A stretch of DNA of 64,000 nt from positions 127,384-191,383 of the forward strand of contig LMSR01000016.1 of assembly GCA_001429555.1 (NCBI GenBank). Reading direction: 5' to 3'. Each line of letters opens with the position of its first letter. Positions within the stretch are counted from its first letter, which is position 1. The position numbers were made by a program, and so were the translations under genes. The notes beneath the pieces are model-generated. The model was given only the letters and a program-made list of their open reading frames with translations, searched no databases and was not told where the DNA came from. The DNA is from Nocardioides sp. Soil797. GTDB taxonomy: Bacteria > Actinomycetota > Actinomycetes > Propionibacteriales > Nocardioidaceae. Shown in pieces: positions 43,400-51,679 of the stretch.

Positions 43400-43426
43400 T
43401 GTCACAGATCCGAGGCGGCCGGTGTC
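43400..43426 (+). promoter_or_regulatory. Candidate ECF41-type promoter
   Basis: TGTCACA (43400-43406), a 16-nt spacer, then tgtc (43423-43426). The published ECF41 consensus is TGTCACA-N16-CGTC, so only one base differs. It lies 51 nt upstream of the CMD gene, which is followed by an ECF41 sigma gene, fitting autoregulation. Not verified experimentally. Confidence 0.65.
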
Positions 43427-43477
43427 TTCATGGCGAACGGGCTCCACGAGGGAGCCCCCCACCCCTAAGGAGGGGCC

Positions 43478-44044
43478 GTGCCCAGCAACTTCCGGATCCC
43501 CAAGGCGAGCCTCGACGGCATCTACGGCCGCGTGCTGTCGGCGTACGCGAAGCGCACCTACGGCGAGATCCCCGACTTCGCCTACGTGCTGTTCCACCAC
43601 AAGCCGCTGACCAGGGCGATGCTGTCCTTCGAGGGCAAGGTCGCCAAGGTCGACGCCCTCGACGCCAACCTCAAGTCGTACGCCGTGATGGCCAGCGCCG
43701 CGATGATCGGCTGCAGCTGGTGCATGGACTTCGGCTACTTCATGGCCCACAACGAGGGGCTCGACGAGGCGAAGCTGCGTCAGGTGCCGGTGTGGCGCGA
43801 GAGTGACGTGTTCACCTCGCTCGAACGCGACGTCCTGGAATATGCGGAGGCGATGACCGCCACGCCTCCCGAGGTCACCGAGGACATGGTCGACAACCTG
43901 CACCGCCAGCTCGGCTCCGAGGCGACCGTCGAGCTCACCGCGATGATCTCGCTGGAGAACATGCGCTCGCGGACCAACTCGGCCATGGGACTGGCCTCAC
44001 AGGGTTACTCCGACCGGTGCGAACTGGCACCCTTGGCCCAGTGA
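43478..44044 (+). CDS. Carboxymuconolactone decarboxylase/AhpD-like protein
   Basis: A 188-residue CMD-fold protein with the AhpD-type redox motif CSWCMDFGYFMAH (C-x2-C with downstream His). The two cysteines are the likely resolving and peroxidatic or thiol-exchange pair. The CMD family is the usual partner of ECF41 sigma factors. It starts at GTG 43478 with a very strong AAGGAGGGG site. The sigma gene starts 7 bp after its stop, so they are probably one operon. Likely an oxidative-stress enzyme or a peroxide/electrophile detoxifier. Confidence 0.88.
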   Translation: MPSNFRIPKASLDGIYGRVLSAYAKRTYGEIPDFAYVLFHHKPLTRAMLSFEGKVAKVDALDANLKSYAVMASAAMIGCSWCMDFGYFMAHNEGLDEAKLRQVPVWRESDVFTSLERDVLEYAEAMTATPPEVTEDMVDNLHRQLGSEATVELTAMISLENMRSRTNSAMGLASQGYSDRCELAPLAQ

Positions 44045-44051
44045 TGACCCA

Positions 44052-44933
44052 GTGAGCGCCGTCGCCGATCCCTTCTCCGAGCATCGCAGCCTGCTGTTCA
44101 CCGTGGCCTACGAGATGCTCTCGTCCGCCGCTGATGCGGAGGACGTGGTGCAGGAGACGTGGTTGCGCTGGGCTGACGTGGACCAGGCGTCGGTGCGGGA
44201 CCCGCGGGCCTACCTGGTCCGCGTCGTCACCCGGCAGGCGCTGAACCGAATGCGCACCCTGGCGCGCCGCCGCGAGTCCTACGTCGGCCCCTGGCTGCCC
44301 GAGCCGCTGCTCACCGCTCCCGACGTCGCCGACGACGTCGAGCTGGCCGATGCCGTCTCGACGGCGATGCTGATGGTGCTCGAGACGCTGACTCCGACCG
44401 AGCGGGCGGTCTTCGTGCTGCGCGAGGTGTTCGGCTTCGAGTACGCCGAGATCGCCGCGGCCGTGGACAAGTCCGAGCCGGCGGTGCGCCAGATCGCGAG
44501 CCGGGCCGGCAAGCACGTGCAGGCGCGGCGGCCGCGACCGACACCTCCGTCGGCGGACACCGACGAGGTTCTCGAGCGCTTCCTGGCTGCCGCGGGTGGC
44601 GGCGACATCCAGGCCCTGATGGACGTGTTGGCTCCGGAGGTCGTGCTGTTCAGCGACGGTGGCGGCGTCAAACGAGCGGCGCTGCGCCCGATCTTCGGTC
44701 GCGAGAAGGTGCTGCGGTGGCTGGTCGGCACCCTGGGCAAGGACGAGGGCGCGGTCTCCGTCGACATGGTGGAGGTCAACGGTCAGCAGGGGATCCGGTT
44801 CTTCCTCGACGGGGTGCTCGACGTGGTCGGCACGATGCGCCTCGAAGGTGGCGTGGTGACCGAGATGTACCTGGTCCGCAACCCGGAGAAGCTGTCCCGG
44901 GCCGTCGGCGACGGCGTACGCCTCACCCGGTGA
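44052..44933 (+). CDS. ECF41-type sigma factor with fused C-terminal regulatory domain (SigJ-like)
   Basis: 293 residues. Regions 2 and 4 occupy the first 170 residues (DVVQETWLRWADV, FGFEYAEIAAAVDKSEPAVR). The ECF41 hallmarks are present: linker WLPEPL (Trp81), a SnoaL-like C-terminal domain with DGGG (Asp202) and the terminal NPEKL motif (residues 277-281; NPDKL in described members). The domain controls activity in place of a separate anti-sigma factor. Adjacent CMD gene is the typical target. GTG start. The operon sits between the 74-bp repeats. Confidence 0.93.
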   Translation: MSAVADPFSEHRSLLFTVAYEMLSSAADAEDVVQETWLRWADVDQASVRDPRAYLVRVVTRQALNRMRTLARRRESYVGPWLPEPLLTAPDVADDVELADAVSTAMLMVLETLTPTERAVFVLREVFGFEYAEIAAAVDKSEPAVRQIASRAGKHVQARRPRPTPPSADTDEVLERFLAAAGGGDIQALMDVLAPEVVLFSDGGGVKRAALRPIFGREKVLRWLVGTLGKDEGAVSVDMVEVNGQQGIRFFLDGVLDVVGTMRLEGGVVTEMYLVRNPEKLSRAVGDGVRLTR

Positions 44934-44967
44934 GGTGGGCGGTCCCCGGCCGAGCGGCGCGGGCACC

Positions 44968-45041
44968 GGCCGCACTTGTGCGGTGCTGTTGACGAATCCG
45001 GCCGTCACAGCACGTGTGGAGCGACAATAACCCCGCGTTAC
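44968..45041 (-). repeat. 74-bp inverted repeat, right copy
   Basis: Reverse-complement partner of 43312-43385 (10 of 74 bases differ). The 14-bp palindrome is retained (44970-44983 ccgcacttgtgcgg); the outer gtaac/gttac motif has one mismatch. It begins 35 bp after the sigma stop and ends 19 bp before the candidate promoter of the thiamine transporter operon. Confidence 0.9.
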
Positions 45042-45084
45042 TCCCGGGGAGGGCCCGCGTTGCTCGGGAGGCGGCGGGACGGGG

Positions 45085-45090
45085 TAGCGT
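45085..45090 (+). promoter_or_regulatory. -10 element for the thiBPQ operon
   Basis: TAGCGT, about 8 nt before the TPP aptamer. A weak -35 TTGCTC lies at 45060-45065 (19-nt spacing). It is the best candidate promoter between the inverted repeat and the riboswitch. Confidence 0.5.
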
Positions 45091-45097
45091 GGGAGGC

Positions 45098-45211
45098 CAA
45101 CAGACAGGGGAGCCCCCTGGCCGACGAGCCGGGGAGCTGAGAGTGCCACCGGCGACCAGTGCCGGGACGCAGACCCTCAGGACCTGATCCGGTTAGCACC
45201 GGCGAAGGGAG
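45098..45211 (+). ncRNA. TPP riboswitch (Thi box)
   Basis: Conserved thiamine aptamer blocks in order: ggggagcc, ggggagctgagagtg, gaccctcaggacctgatc, cggttagcaccggcgaaggga, matching CUGAGA, ACCUGAUC and GCGAAGGGA of the Thi box. The last block supplies the AAGGGAG Shine-Dalgarno site 5 nt before ATG 45217, so ligand-bound RNA would hide it and repress translation. It fits control of thiamine uptake genes. Confidence 0.95.
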
Positions 45212-45216
45212 TCGGA

Positions 45217-46317
45217 ATGCAACGCACCCTGCGTGCCACCACCGCGACCGTGCTCACGACCGGGCTCGTCATGGCGGCCACGGCGTCGTGCTCGCTGATC
45301 GGTGAGGGGGACGACGGGCCCGACCGGGCATCCTCCGACCCGTCGGCCTCCATCGCCGGCACCACCATCACCCTCGTCACCCACGACACGTTCGCGGCGG
45401 ACTTCCCCAAGAAGCTGGTCAAGCAGTTCGAGAAGCAGACCGGGGCGAAGCTGGAGATCCGGGCCGGCGGCGACGCCGGCAAGCTCACCACGTCTCTCGC
45501 ACTGAACCAGAAGAACCCGATCGGCGACGTCGCCTTCGGCGTCGACAACACCTTCGCCTCCCGCGCCATCGACGAGGACGTGTTCGCGACGTACGCCGCC
45601 GAGCTGCCGCCGGGGGCCGACGAGCTCGCTCTCGACGGCGACGGAGCCGACAGGTTGGCCCCCATCGACCAGGCGTCGGTGTGCGTCAACGTCGACACCG
45701 CCTGGTTCGAGAAGAACGACATCGACCCGCCGGCCTCGCTCGACGACCTCACCGATCCGGCGTACAAGGATCTGCTGGTGGCCCCCGGGGCCTCCAGCAG
45801 CTCACCCGGCCTGGCCTTCCTGCTGGCCACGATCGGTGAGTACGGCGACGACTGGAGCGGCTACTGGGACGACCTGCTCGCCAACGGCATCGACCTGACC
45901 GAGGGGTGGACCGACGCCTACTACGGTGCGTTCACCGCGGCCAGTGACGGCGATCGCCCGATCGTGGTCTCCTACGACACCTCACCGGCCTTCACCATCG
46001 ACGAGAAGACCGGTGAGTCGACGACCGAGGCGCTGCTCGACACCTGCTTCCGGCAGGTCGAGTACGCAGGAGTGCTCGAGAACGCGAAGAACCCGGCCGG
46101 AGCGCGCGCCGTCGTCGACTGGCTGCTGAGCCCCGAGGTGCAGGCAGCGCTTCCGGACAGCCTCTACGTCTTCCCGGCCGACGACAGCGTGGAGCTGCCC
46201 GACGACTGGGCGAAGTTCGCCGAGAAGCCGACCGACCCCATCGAGGTCTCCGCCGACGACATCGCCGAGCACCGCAAGGCGTGGCTCACCGAGTGGACCG
46301 ACATCGTCAGCCGCTGA
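45217..46317 (+). CDS. thiB: Thiamine ABC transporter substrate-binding lipoprotein
   Basis: A 366-residue extracytoplasmic binding protein. N-terminal signal ends ATASC (Cys25, lipobox-like), so it is probably a lipoprotein. The ThiB/AfuA-type fold shows in ITLVTHDTFAADFPKKLVKQ, FGVDNTFASRAIDEDVFATY and SYDTSPAFTIDE. It binds thiamine or phosphorylated forms and delivers them to ThiPQ. It lies directly behind the TPP riboswitch and is followed 3 bp later by the permease gene. Confidence 0.92.
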   Translation: MQRTLRATTATVLTTGLVMAATASCSLIGEGDDGPDRASSDPSASIAGTTITLVTHDTFAADFPKKLVKQFEKQTGAKLEIRAGGDAGKLTTSLALNQKNPIGDVAFGVDNTFASRAIDEDVFATYAAELPPGADELALDGDGADRLAPIDQASVCVNVDTAWFEKNDIDPPASLDDLTDPAYKDLLVAPGASSSSPGLAFLLATIGEYGDDWSGYWDDLLANGIDLTEGWTDAYYGAFTAASDGDRPIVVSYDTSPAFTIDEKTGESTTEALLDTCFRQVEYAGVLENAKNPAGARAVVDWLLSPEVQAALPDSLYVFPADDSVELPDDWAKFAEKPTDPIEVSADDIAEHRKAWLTEWTDIVSR

Positions 46318-46320
46318 CCC

Positions 46321-47949
46321 GTGAAGCGACTCCTGACCCTCCTGGGGCTGGCTTTCCTGCCGGTCTTGGTGCTCGGTGTCTTCTTCGTGCTGCCGGTCTC
46401 CGGCATGCTCGGTGAAGGGCTCTGGTCGAGCGGTCGCTTCGCGCCGGGGGCGGCGTGGGAGGTGCTCCAGCGCCCGCGCGTCCTGCGGGTGCTGTGGTTC
46501 ACCGTGTGGGTGGCCAGCGCTGCCACCGCGGTCACGTTGCTGCTCGGCATCCCGACGGCGTACGCCCTGCACCGGCTGCGGATCCCCGGTCGGGGCGCGC
46601 TGCGGGCGGCCTTCCTGGTGCCGTTCGTGCTCCCGACGATCGTGGTCGGCATCGCCTTCGAACAGCTCGTCCGCTCCCCGGCGCTCGAGCCCCTCGGTCT
46701 CGACGGATCGCCGGTCACGATCATCGCCGCGATGGTGTTCTTCAACCTGGCCGTCGTCGTGCGCACCGTCGGCTCCGCGTGGGAAGCCCTCGACCCGCGT
46801 CCCGGTGAGGCAGCCGCCGCTCTCGGGGCGTCGCCGTGGCAGGTCTTCACGACTGCGACCCTGCCGGCGTTGCGCGGCTCGATCGTCTCGGCCGCCAGCG
46901 TGGTCTTCCTGTTCTGCTCCACCGCGTTCGGTGTCGTGCTCGTGCTCGGCGGGCTGCGCTACGCCACCGTGGAGACCGAGATATACCTGCTCACCACCAA
47001 CCTCTACGACCTGCCCGGAGCGGCGGCGCTGTGCATCCTGCAGCTGGTCGTCGTCACCGTCCTGCTGGCCCTGGCACACCGGACCAGGTCGGCCCCGGCC
47101 CCCGTCGCGCGGCGTCGGGTCGCGCCGACTCGCGTCACGGCGTACGACGTCCCGGCGCTGCTGCTTGCCGCGCTCGGGCTGCTGCTGGTCGCCGTGCCGA
47201 TCGGCACCCTGGTCGCCGGGGCGCTGCGGGTCGACGGCTCATGGAGCCTGGCCAACTTCCGTGCCCTCGACACCGTCGGAACCGATTCGTTGGTCGACGT
47301 CAGCGTGACGCAGGCCCTGCTCAACTCGCTGCGCACGGCAGTGGACGCCACCTGGATCTCGCTGCTGATCGGCGGGCTCGTTGCCGTGATCGTCACCCGG
47401 CGCTCGCACTCGCCGGCCGAGCACCGTCTCCGTGGCCTGCTCGACGGCTTCTTCATGCTGCCGCTGGGAGTCTCTGCGGTGACCCTGGGCTTCGGCTTCA
47501 TGATCACCCTGGACCACCCGCCGGTCGATCTGCGTGACTCCCCGATGCTGGTGCCGATGGCGCAGGCACTGGTCGCAATGCCCCTCGTCGTCCGCACGTT
47601 GGTGCCGGTGCTGGCCGGCATCGACGACCGGCAGCGGCAGGCGGCGTACTCCCTCGGCGCATCGCCGTTGCGGGCCCTGGTCACGGTCGACCTGGCCGTG
47701 GTGTGGAAGCCGTTGCTCGCCGCGGCCGGCTTCGCGTTCGCCATCTCCCTGGGCGAGTTCGGCGCGACGTCCTTCCTGGCTCGCATCGACCACCCGACCC
47801 TGCCGGTGCTGATCTATCGCCTGCTCGGCTCGCCGGGGCAGCACAACTACGGCATGGCCCTGGCCGCGTCCGTCGTCCTCGCACTGGCCACCGCGGCCGT
47901 GATGTTCCTGGTCGAGCGGCTCCGGGTGCCGGGAGTGGGAGGGTTCTGA
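46321..47949 (+). CDS. thiP: Thiamine ABC transporter permease, two fused permease domains
   Basis: A 542-residue inner-membrane permease starting at GTG 46321. It has two homologous halves, each with the EAA loop that contacts the ATPase (EAAAALGASPWQVFTTATLP and RQAAYSLGASPLRALVTVDL), the hallmark of ThiP. About 12 membrane segments. It forms the translocation pore with ThiB and ThiQ. One base separates it from thiQ. Confidence 0.92.
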   Translation: MKRLLTLLGLAFLPVLVLGVFFVLPVSGMLGEGLWSSGRFAPGAAWEVLQRPRVLRVLWFTVWVASAATAVTLLLGIPTAYALHRLRIPGRGALRAAFLVPFVLPTIVVGIAFEQLVRSPALEPLGLDGSPVTIIAAMVFFNLAVVVRTVGSAWEALDPRPGEAAAALGASPWQVFTTATLPALRGSIVSAASVVFLFCSTAFGVVLVLGGLRYATVETEIYLLTTNLYDLPGAAALCILQLVVVTVLLALAHRTRSAPAPVARRRVAPTRVTAYDVPALLLAALGLLLVAVPIGTLVAGALRVDGSWSLANFRALDTVGTDSLVDVSVTQALLNSLRTAVDATWISLLIGGLVAVIVTRRSHSPAEHRLRGLLDGFFMLPLGVSAVTLGFGFMITLDHPPVDLRDSPMLVPMAQALVAMPLVVRTLVPVLAGIDDRQRQAAYSLGASPLRALVTVDLAVVWKPLLAAAGFAFAISLGEFGATSFLARIDHPTLPVLIYRLLGSPGQHNYGMALAASVVLALATAAVMFLVERLRVPGVGGF

Positions 47950-47950
47950 C

Positions 47951-48967
47951 ATGTTGTCGCTGACATCGGTGCGCGTCACCTACGGTCACGCAGTGGCGGT
48001 GGACGACGTCTCGCTCGAGCTGGCCGAGGGACAGGTGCTCGCCGTCCTCGGCCCCTCAGGCTGTGGCAAGTCGACGCTGCTGCGTGCCGTGGCCGGCCTG
48101 GAACGGTTGAGCGCCGGCACCGTCTCGTACGACGGCTCCGACCTGGCCGGTGTCCCGACCCACAAGCGTGGCTTCGCCCTGATGTTCCAGGACGGCCAGC
48201 TCTTCGGGCACAGGAGCGTGGGTGACAACGTCGCCTATCCGTTGCGGATCCGGAGACGTTCCCGCACTGAGATCGCGCAGCGCGTCGAGGAGCTCCTCGA
48301 GCTCGTGGGCCTGGCCGGCTTTGCGGAGCGGGTGCCGGCCACACTGTCGGGTGGTGAGCGGCAACGCGTCGCCCTGGCCCGGGCGCTCGCCGTCGAGCCT
48401 CGGCTCCTGCTGCTCGACGAACCGCTCAGTGCCCTGGACAAGTCCCTGCGCGAACGGCTTGCCCTCGACCTGCGCGAGATCCTCACCCGGGCCGGCACCA
48501 CGGCGCTGCTGGTCACCCACGACCACGAAGAGGCCTTCGCGGTGGCGGACCGGATGGCGTTGATGCGCGCTGGTCAGCTGGTGCAGGACGGAGCCCTCGT
48601 GGACGTGTGGGAGCACCCGGTCGACGCGGAGGCCGCCAAGTTCCTCGGCTATCCGACGGTGCTCTCGGGCGATGCGGCGCGAGTCGTCCTCCGAGCCGCC
48701 GGCATCGACTCGGCTGGTCAGGTGGCGATGCGGCGCTCCGCGCTCCAGGTCCGCGAGGACGGTCCACTGACCGGTGCCGTGCTGTCGTCGAGGGTGACGC
48801 CCGACGCCGTACGCCTCGAGGTTGACGTGCCCGGAGTGGGGGTGGTGGCGGCCGTCACGTCGGACGGCGTTGGCGCGCCGAGTCCCGGCGCGGACGTGCA
48901 TCTGGGGGTCGACCGGGATCGCCTCGCGGTCGTCCCGGACGCTGGATCGTCCCCACGGTTCCCCTAG
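47951..48967 (+). CDS. thiQ: Thiamine ABC transporter ATPase with C-terminal TOBE-like extension
   Basis: 338 residues: Walker A GPSGCGKSTLL, Q-loop FQDGQLF, signature LSGGERQRVALARAL, Walker B LLLLDEPLSAL and switch His in LVTHDHEEA. ThiQ of enteric bacteria is about 230 residues; here 100 more form a TOBE-like regulatory domain (GDAARVVLRAAG, VRLEVDVPGVGVVA), as in iron or polyamine importers. Context and riboswitch support thiamine rather than iron or spermidine. Energises the ThiBPQ system. Confidence 0.88.
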   Translation: MLSLTSVRVTYGHAVAVDDVSLELAEGQVLAVLGPSGCGKSTLLRAVAGLERLSAGTVSYDGSDLAGVPTHKRGFALMFQDGQLFGHRSVGDNVAYPLRIRRRSRTEIAQRVEELLELVGLAGFAERVPATLSGGERQRVALARALAVEPRLLLLDEPLSALDKSLRERLALDLREILTRAGTTALLVTHDHEEAFAVADRMALMRAGQLVQDGALVDVWEHPVDAEAAKFLGYPTVLSGDAARVVLRAAGIDSAGQVAMRRSALQVREDGPLTGAVLSSRVTPDAVRLEVDVPGVGVVAAVTSDGVGAPSPGADVHLGVDRDRLAVVPDAGSSPRFP

Positions 48968-48976
48968 ACTGCGCCT

Positions 48977-50026
48977 GTGTATCGCCGTGCCTATGTCCTC
49001 CTGATCGGAGTCGCTGCCCTGATGGGCGTGCTCGCCGTCGTCGTGTCTGTGAGCATCGGGCAGAAGGTCGTGGACCCGGAGGGATTCCTCGGACCGTCCT
49101 GGCTGCGGCTGCCGTTGCTGGTCTTCGGGGCCCTGCTCCTCGACATGCTCCCGCGCACGTTGTGGCTCTCGAAGATGCACCCGAAGAAGATGTGGCCGAT
49201 CGTCGTCGAGCGGTGGCACAGTCACTGGAACCGGGAGCGCCTCACGCTGGTCGTGATGGGCCTGGTGTGCTTCTACATCACCTACGTCAGCTATCGAAAC
49301 CTGAAGTCCGCGCTGCCCACCGTGCTGGGGGTCGACTACAAGTTCGACCGGCCGCTGCACCTGCTCGACCAGGCGATCTTCCTGGGTCACGAGCCGGCCG
49401 TGGTGCTGCACTCCCTGCTCGGCACCGGGCTCGCCGCGCACTTCCTGTCGTTGATCTACCTGTGGTTCCTGCCGATGGTGCCGCTGGTGCTGACCGCGTG
49501 GTTGATCTGGTCGAAGAACCTGAGCTACGGCTACTGGTTCGCCACGTCCCAGTGCCTGGCCTGGAGCCTCGGCACGGCGTCGTACTACCTCCTGCCGACG
49601 CTCGGCCCGGGCTTCGAATACCCCTGGCTCTACAACAACCTCGACAACACCGGTGCCAGCAACCTCATGGAGGCGCTGTCCTACGGGCGGGTGAAAGTCT
49701 ACTGGGGCGGCCTCGACGGAGCTGTCCAATCCGTGGCCGGATTCGCCAGCCTGCACTGCGCGATCACGCTGTTGGTCGCGCTGATGGCGCAGTACACGAT
49801 CAGGGTGCGGTGGCTGCACTGGCTGCTGTGGATCAACTTCGGGATCACCCTGGTCGCCACTCTCTACTTCGGCTGGCACTACATCGCCGACGACGTGGCC
49901 GGCATCGCGATCGCGGTGATCTCCTTCTACGTCGGTGGCTTGGCCTCCGGGCAGAAGTTCGACAGACACGGGCTCGCCAGTCATCCGACGACGACGACCT
50001 CCCAGGTCCCCGTCGACCGAGATTGA
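48977..50026 (+). CDS. PAP2/Aur1-like integral membrane phosphatase or transferase
   Basis: 349 residues with about 6-7 membrane segments. The C-terminal domain carries the PAP2_3/inositol phosphotransferase-like signature SVAGFASLHCAITLLV and GWHYIADDVAG (H and HxxxD), the lipid phosphatase/phosphotransferase catalytic His residues. The family includes phosphatidate phosphatases and inositol-phospholipid synthases; which one cannot be told. TAGACT, 6 nt before the GTG start, is a leaderless promoter. It follows thiQ but seems to have its own promoter. A strong hairpin follows. Confidence 0.88.
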   Translation: MYRRAYVLLIGVAALMGVLAVVVSVSIGQKVVDPEGFLGPSWLRLPLLVFGALLLDMLPRTLWLSKMHPKKMWPIVVERWHSHWNRERLTLVVMGLVCFYITYVSYRNLKSALPTVLGVDYKFDRPLHLLDQAIFLGHEPAVVLHSLLGTGLAAHFLSLIYLWFLPMVPLVLTAWLIWSKNLSYGYWFATSQCLAWSLGTASYYLLPTLGPGFEYPWLYNNLDNTGASNLMEALSYGRVKVYWGGLDGAVQSVAGFASLHCAITLLVALMAQYTIRVRWLHWLLWINFGITLVATLYFGWHYIADDVAGIAIAVISFYVGGLASGQKFDRHGLASHPTTTTSQVPVDRD

Positions 50027-50035
50027 CCCGATCTC

Positions 50036-50091
50036 GCGATAGTCCCTGACGTTCCGGTCCTTACGAGGACCGAAACGTCAGGGACTATCGC
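50036..50091 (+). terminator. Long hairpin after the PAP2-like gene
   Basis: An 18-bp perfect outer stem (50036-50053 with 50074-50091), one mismatch, then a 6-bp inner stem (cggtcc/ggaccg) and a 6-nt loop. It starts 10 nt after the stop and serves as a terminator. A long, uninterrupted stem is unusual and could alternatively mark a mobile or regulatory element. Confidence 0.7.
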
Positions 50092-50236
50092 AATTTGGGG
50101 CCACCCGAACGGGAATGACATGGGTGTAGTTCAAGAATTACACCGTTGTTGTTTGTCAAGGCGACACGCCGATGAATTCAAGAAAAGCTGTGAAAACTGT
50201 TTCTTTTGTGACTCGTGAGCACTAGCGTGCTCAAAG

Positions 50237-50264
50237 TGCCTCGGGCGATGGGGAAGTCGCCCGA
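50237..50264 (+). promoter_or_regulatory. Leader hairpin upstream of the NlpC/P60 gene
   Basis: 10-bp stem cctcgggcga/tcgcccgagg around a tggggaag loop, ending 31 nt before GTG 50296. Upstream (50130-50220) the DNA is AT-rich with TAGCGT as a candidate -10. This may be an mRNA leader structure; it does not resemble the c-di-AMP (ydaO) aptamer. Confidence 0.45.
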
Positions 50265-50295
50265 GGTCTCCAGACCACAAAGGGGACTTGATCTC

Positions 50296-51630
50296 GTGCG
50301 ACGCACCACTCGACCCTCCATAGGGGGGCGCCCGCTGCTCGCGGCCCTCTCCGGACTGTTGGCGCTGACCCTCGGGGTGCCGGCAGCAGCAGCCGACCCC
50401 GATGGCGACACCCCGTCGAAGGCAGAGGTCCACGCCGCCAAGGACGCGGCGAAGGACGCCGAGCGAGATGTCGCCGCTGTCCAGGCCGACCTGGTGGTGG
50501 CCAACCAGAGCCTGCAGAGCGCCAGCGTCGAGGCGGCCAAGGCATCCGAGGCCTACAACGCCGCGCGGTGGAAGCTGAAGCAGGCGCAGAAGGCGGCCAA
50601 GGCAGCCGATGCCCGCGCCGCCTCCGCCACGAAGAGCCTCGAGACCCAGGAGGTCTCCTACAACGAGATGCTCGCGGCGACCTACGAGATGTCGCCCGAG
50701 CTCACGGCCATGTCGAAGATCGTCACCGAAGACGGCACGAACGCGATGATCGACAGCGCCAACACCGTCTACAACGTGAACACGTCGATGGACGACATCA
50801 CCGCGCGCTACGAGGCGGCCAGCACCGTCGCCGAGATCAGCTCCGACGAGGCCGACGACGCCCACGACGCGGCGGCGGACCTGGCCGCCGACGCCGAGGC
50901 TGCCCGTCGTACGGCGGAACAGCAGGAGCAGGCGGCCCTTTCGCAGGCCACTCAGGTGGCTGCCCAGAAGGATGACCTGATCGCCGAGCTGGCCAACCTG
51001 CAGAACATCTCGGTCAACCTGGCCGGCAAGCGTCAGGCCGCCCTCGAGCAGGCCGCCCAGGAGCGTGCGGCGCAGGCTGCGCAGGTCGAGCAGAACGCGG
51101 CCGACACGGCAATCCCCGCCTCTGACCCGGCCGACGACGCCACTGACTCGCCGGAGCCGAGCGACGACCCCGCGCCCGGTGACGACCCGACCACGACCCC
51201 GACGCCGGATCCGGAGCCGACTCCTGACCCCGCGCCGACGCCGGACCCGACACCGCCGCCGTCGTCCTCCGGGGCCCAGAAGGCGATCAGCTTCGCCCGT
51301 GCCCAGATCGGTGAGCCCTACCGTTGGGCGGCCGCCGGACCCAACGCCTGGGACTGCTCGGGCCTGACCATGAAGGCCTGGCAGAGCGGCGGGAAGTACC
51401 TGCCGCACTACTCGGTCGGTCAGTACAGCTCCTCCACCGCGATCCGCTCCTCGCAGCTGAAGCCCGGTGACCTGGTGTTCTGGGGATCCTCCAGCAGCCC
51501 TTCGTCGATCTACCACGTGGCTCTCTACGTCGGGAACGGCCAGATGATCCACGCACCGCGCACCGGCCGCGACGTCACGCAGGAGTCGATGTACTACTGG
51601 ATCCCGCCGAACTTCTTCGCGCGACCCTGA
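50296..51630 (+). CDS. Secreted NlpC/P60 peptidoglycan hydrolase (RipA-like)
   Basis: 444 residues. Sec signal peptide about 1-34 (LLAALSGLLALTLGVPAAAA), then a long coiled-coil region (about 40-260, AEVHAAKDAAKDAERDVAAV and similar), a Pro/Thr/Asp-rich linker, and a C-terminal NlpC/P60 domain with catalytic Cys354 in NAWDCSGLTMKAWQ, His in YHVALYVGNGQMIHAP. It cleaves cell-wall stem peptides at division, held off by its coiled-coil part. GTG 50296 is placed after an AAAGGGGA site. A longer frame from 50215 lacks a clean signal. Confidence 0.93.
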   Translation: MRRTTRPSIGGRPLLAALSGLLALTLGVPAAAADPDGDTPSKAEVHAAKDAAKDAERDVAAVQADLVVANQSLQSASVEAAKASEAYNAARWKLKQAQKAAKAADARAASATKSLETQEVSYNEMLAATYEMSPELTAMSKIVTEDGTNAMIDSANTVYNVNTSMDDITARYEAASTVAEISSDEADDAHDAAADLAADAEAARRTAEQQEQAALSQATQVAAQKDDLIAELANLQNISVNLAGKRQAALEQAAQERAAQAAQVEQNAADTAIPASDPADDATDSPEPSDDPAPGDDPTTTPTPDPEPTPDPAPTPDPTPPPSSSGAQKAISFARAQIGEPYRWAAAGPNAWDCSGLTMKAWQSGGKYLPHYSVGQYSSSTAIRSSQLKPGDLVFWGSSSSPSSIYHVALYVGNGQMIHAPRTGRDVTQESMYYWIPPNFFARP

Positions 51631-51679
51631 CCGCGTCCGTCGTCGCCCGGCGGACACGACCCACCGGTACGGTGGCGTC

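Noticed and set aside
50100-50296. c-di-AMP (ydaO) riboswitch upstream of the NlpC/P60 gene
   Set aside because: NlpC/P60 genes often carry it, but none of its conserved sequence blocks is present here.
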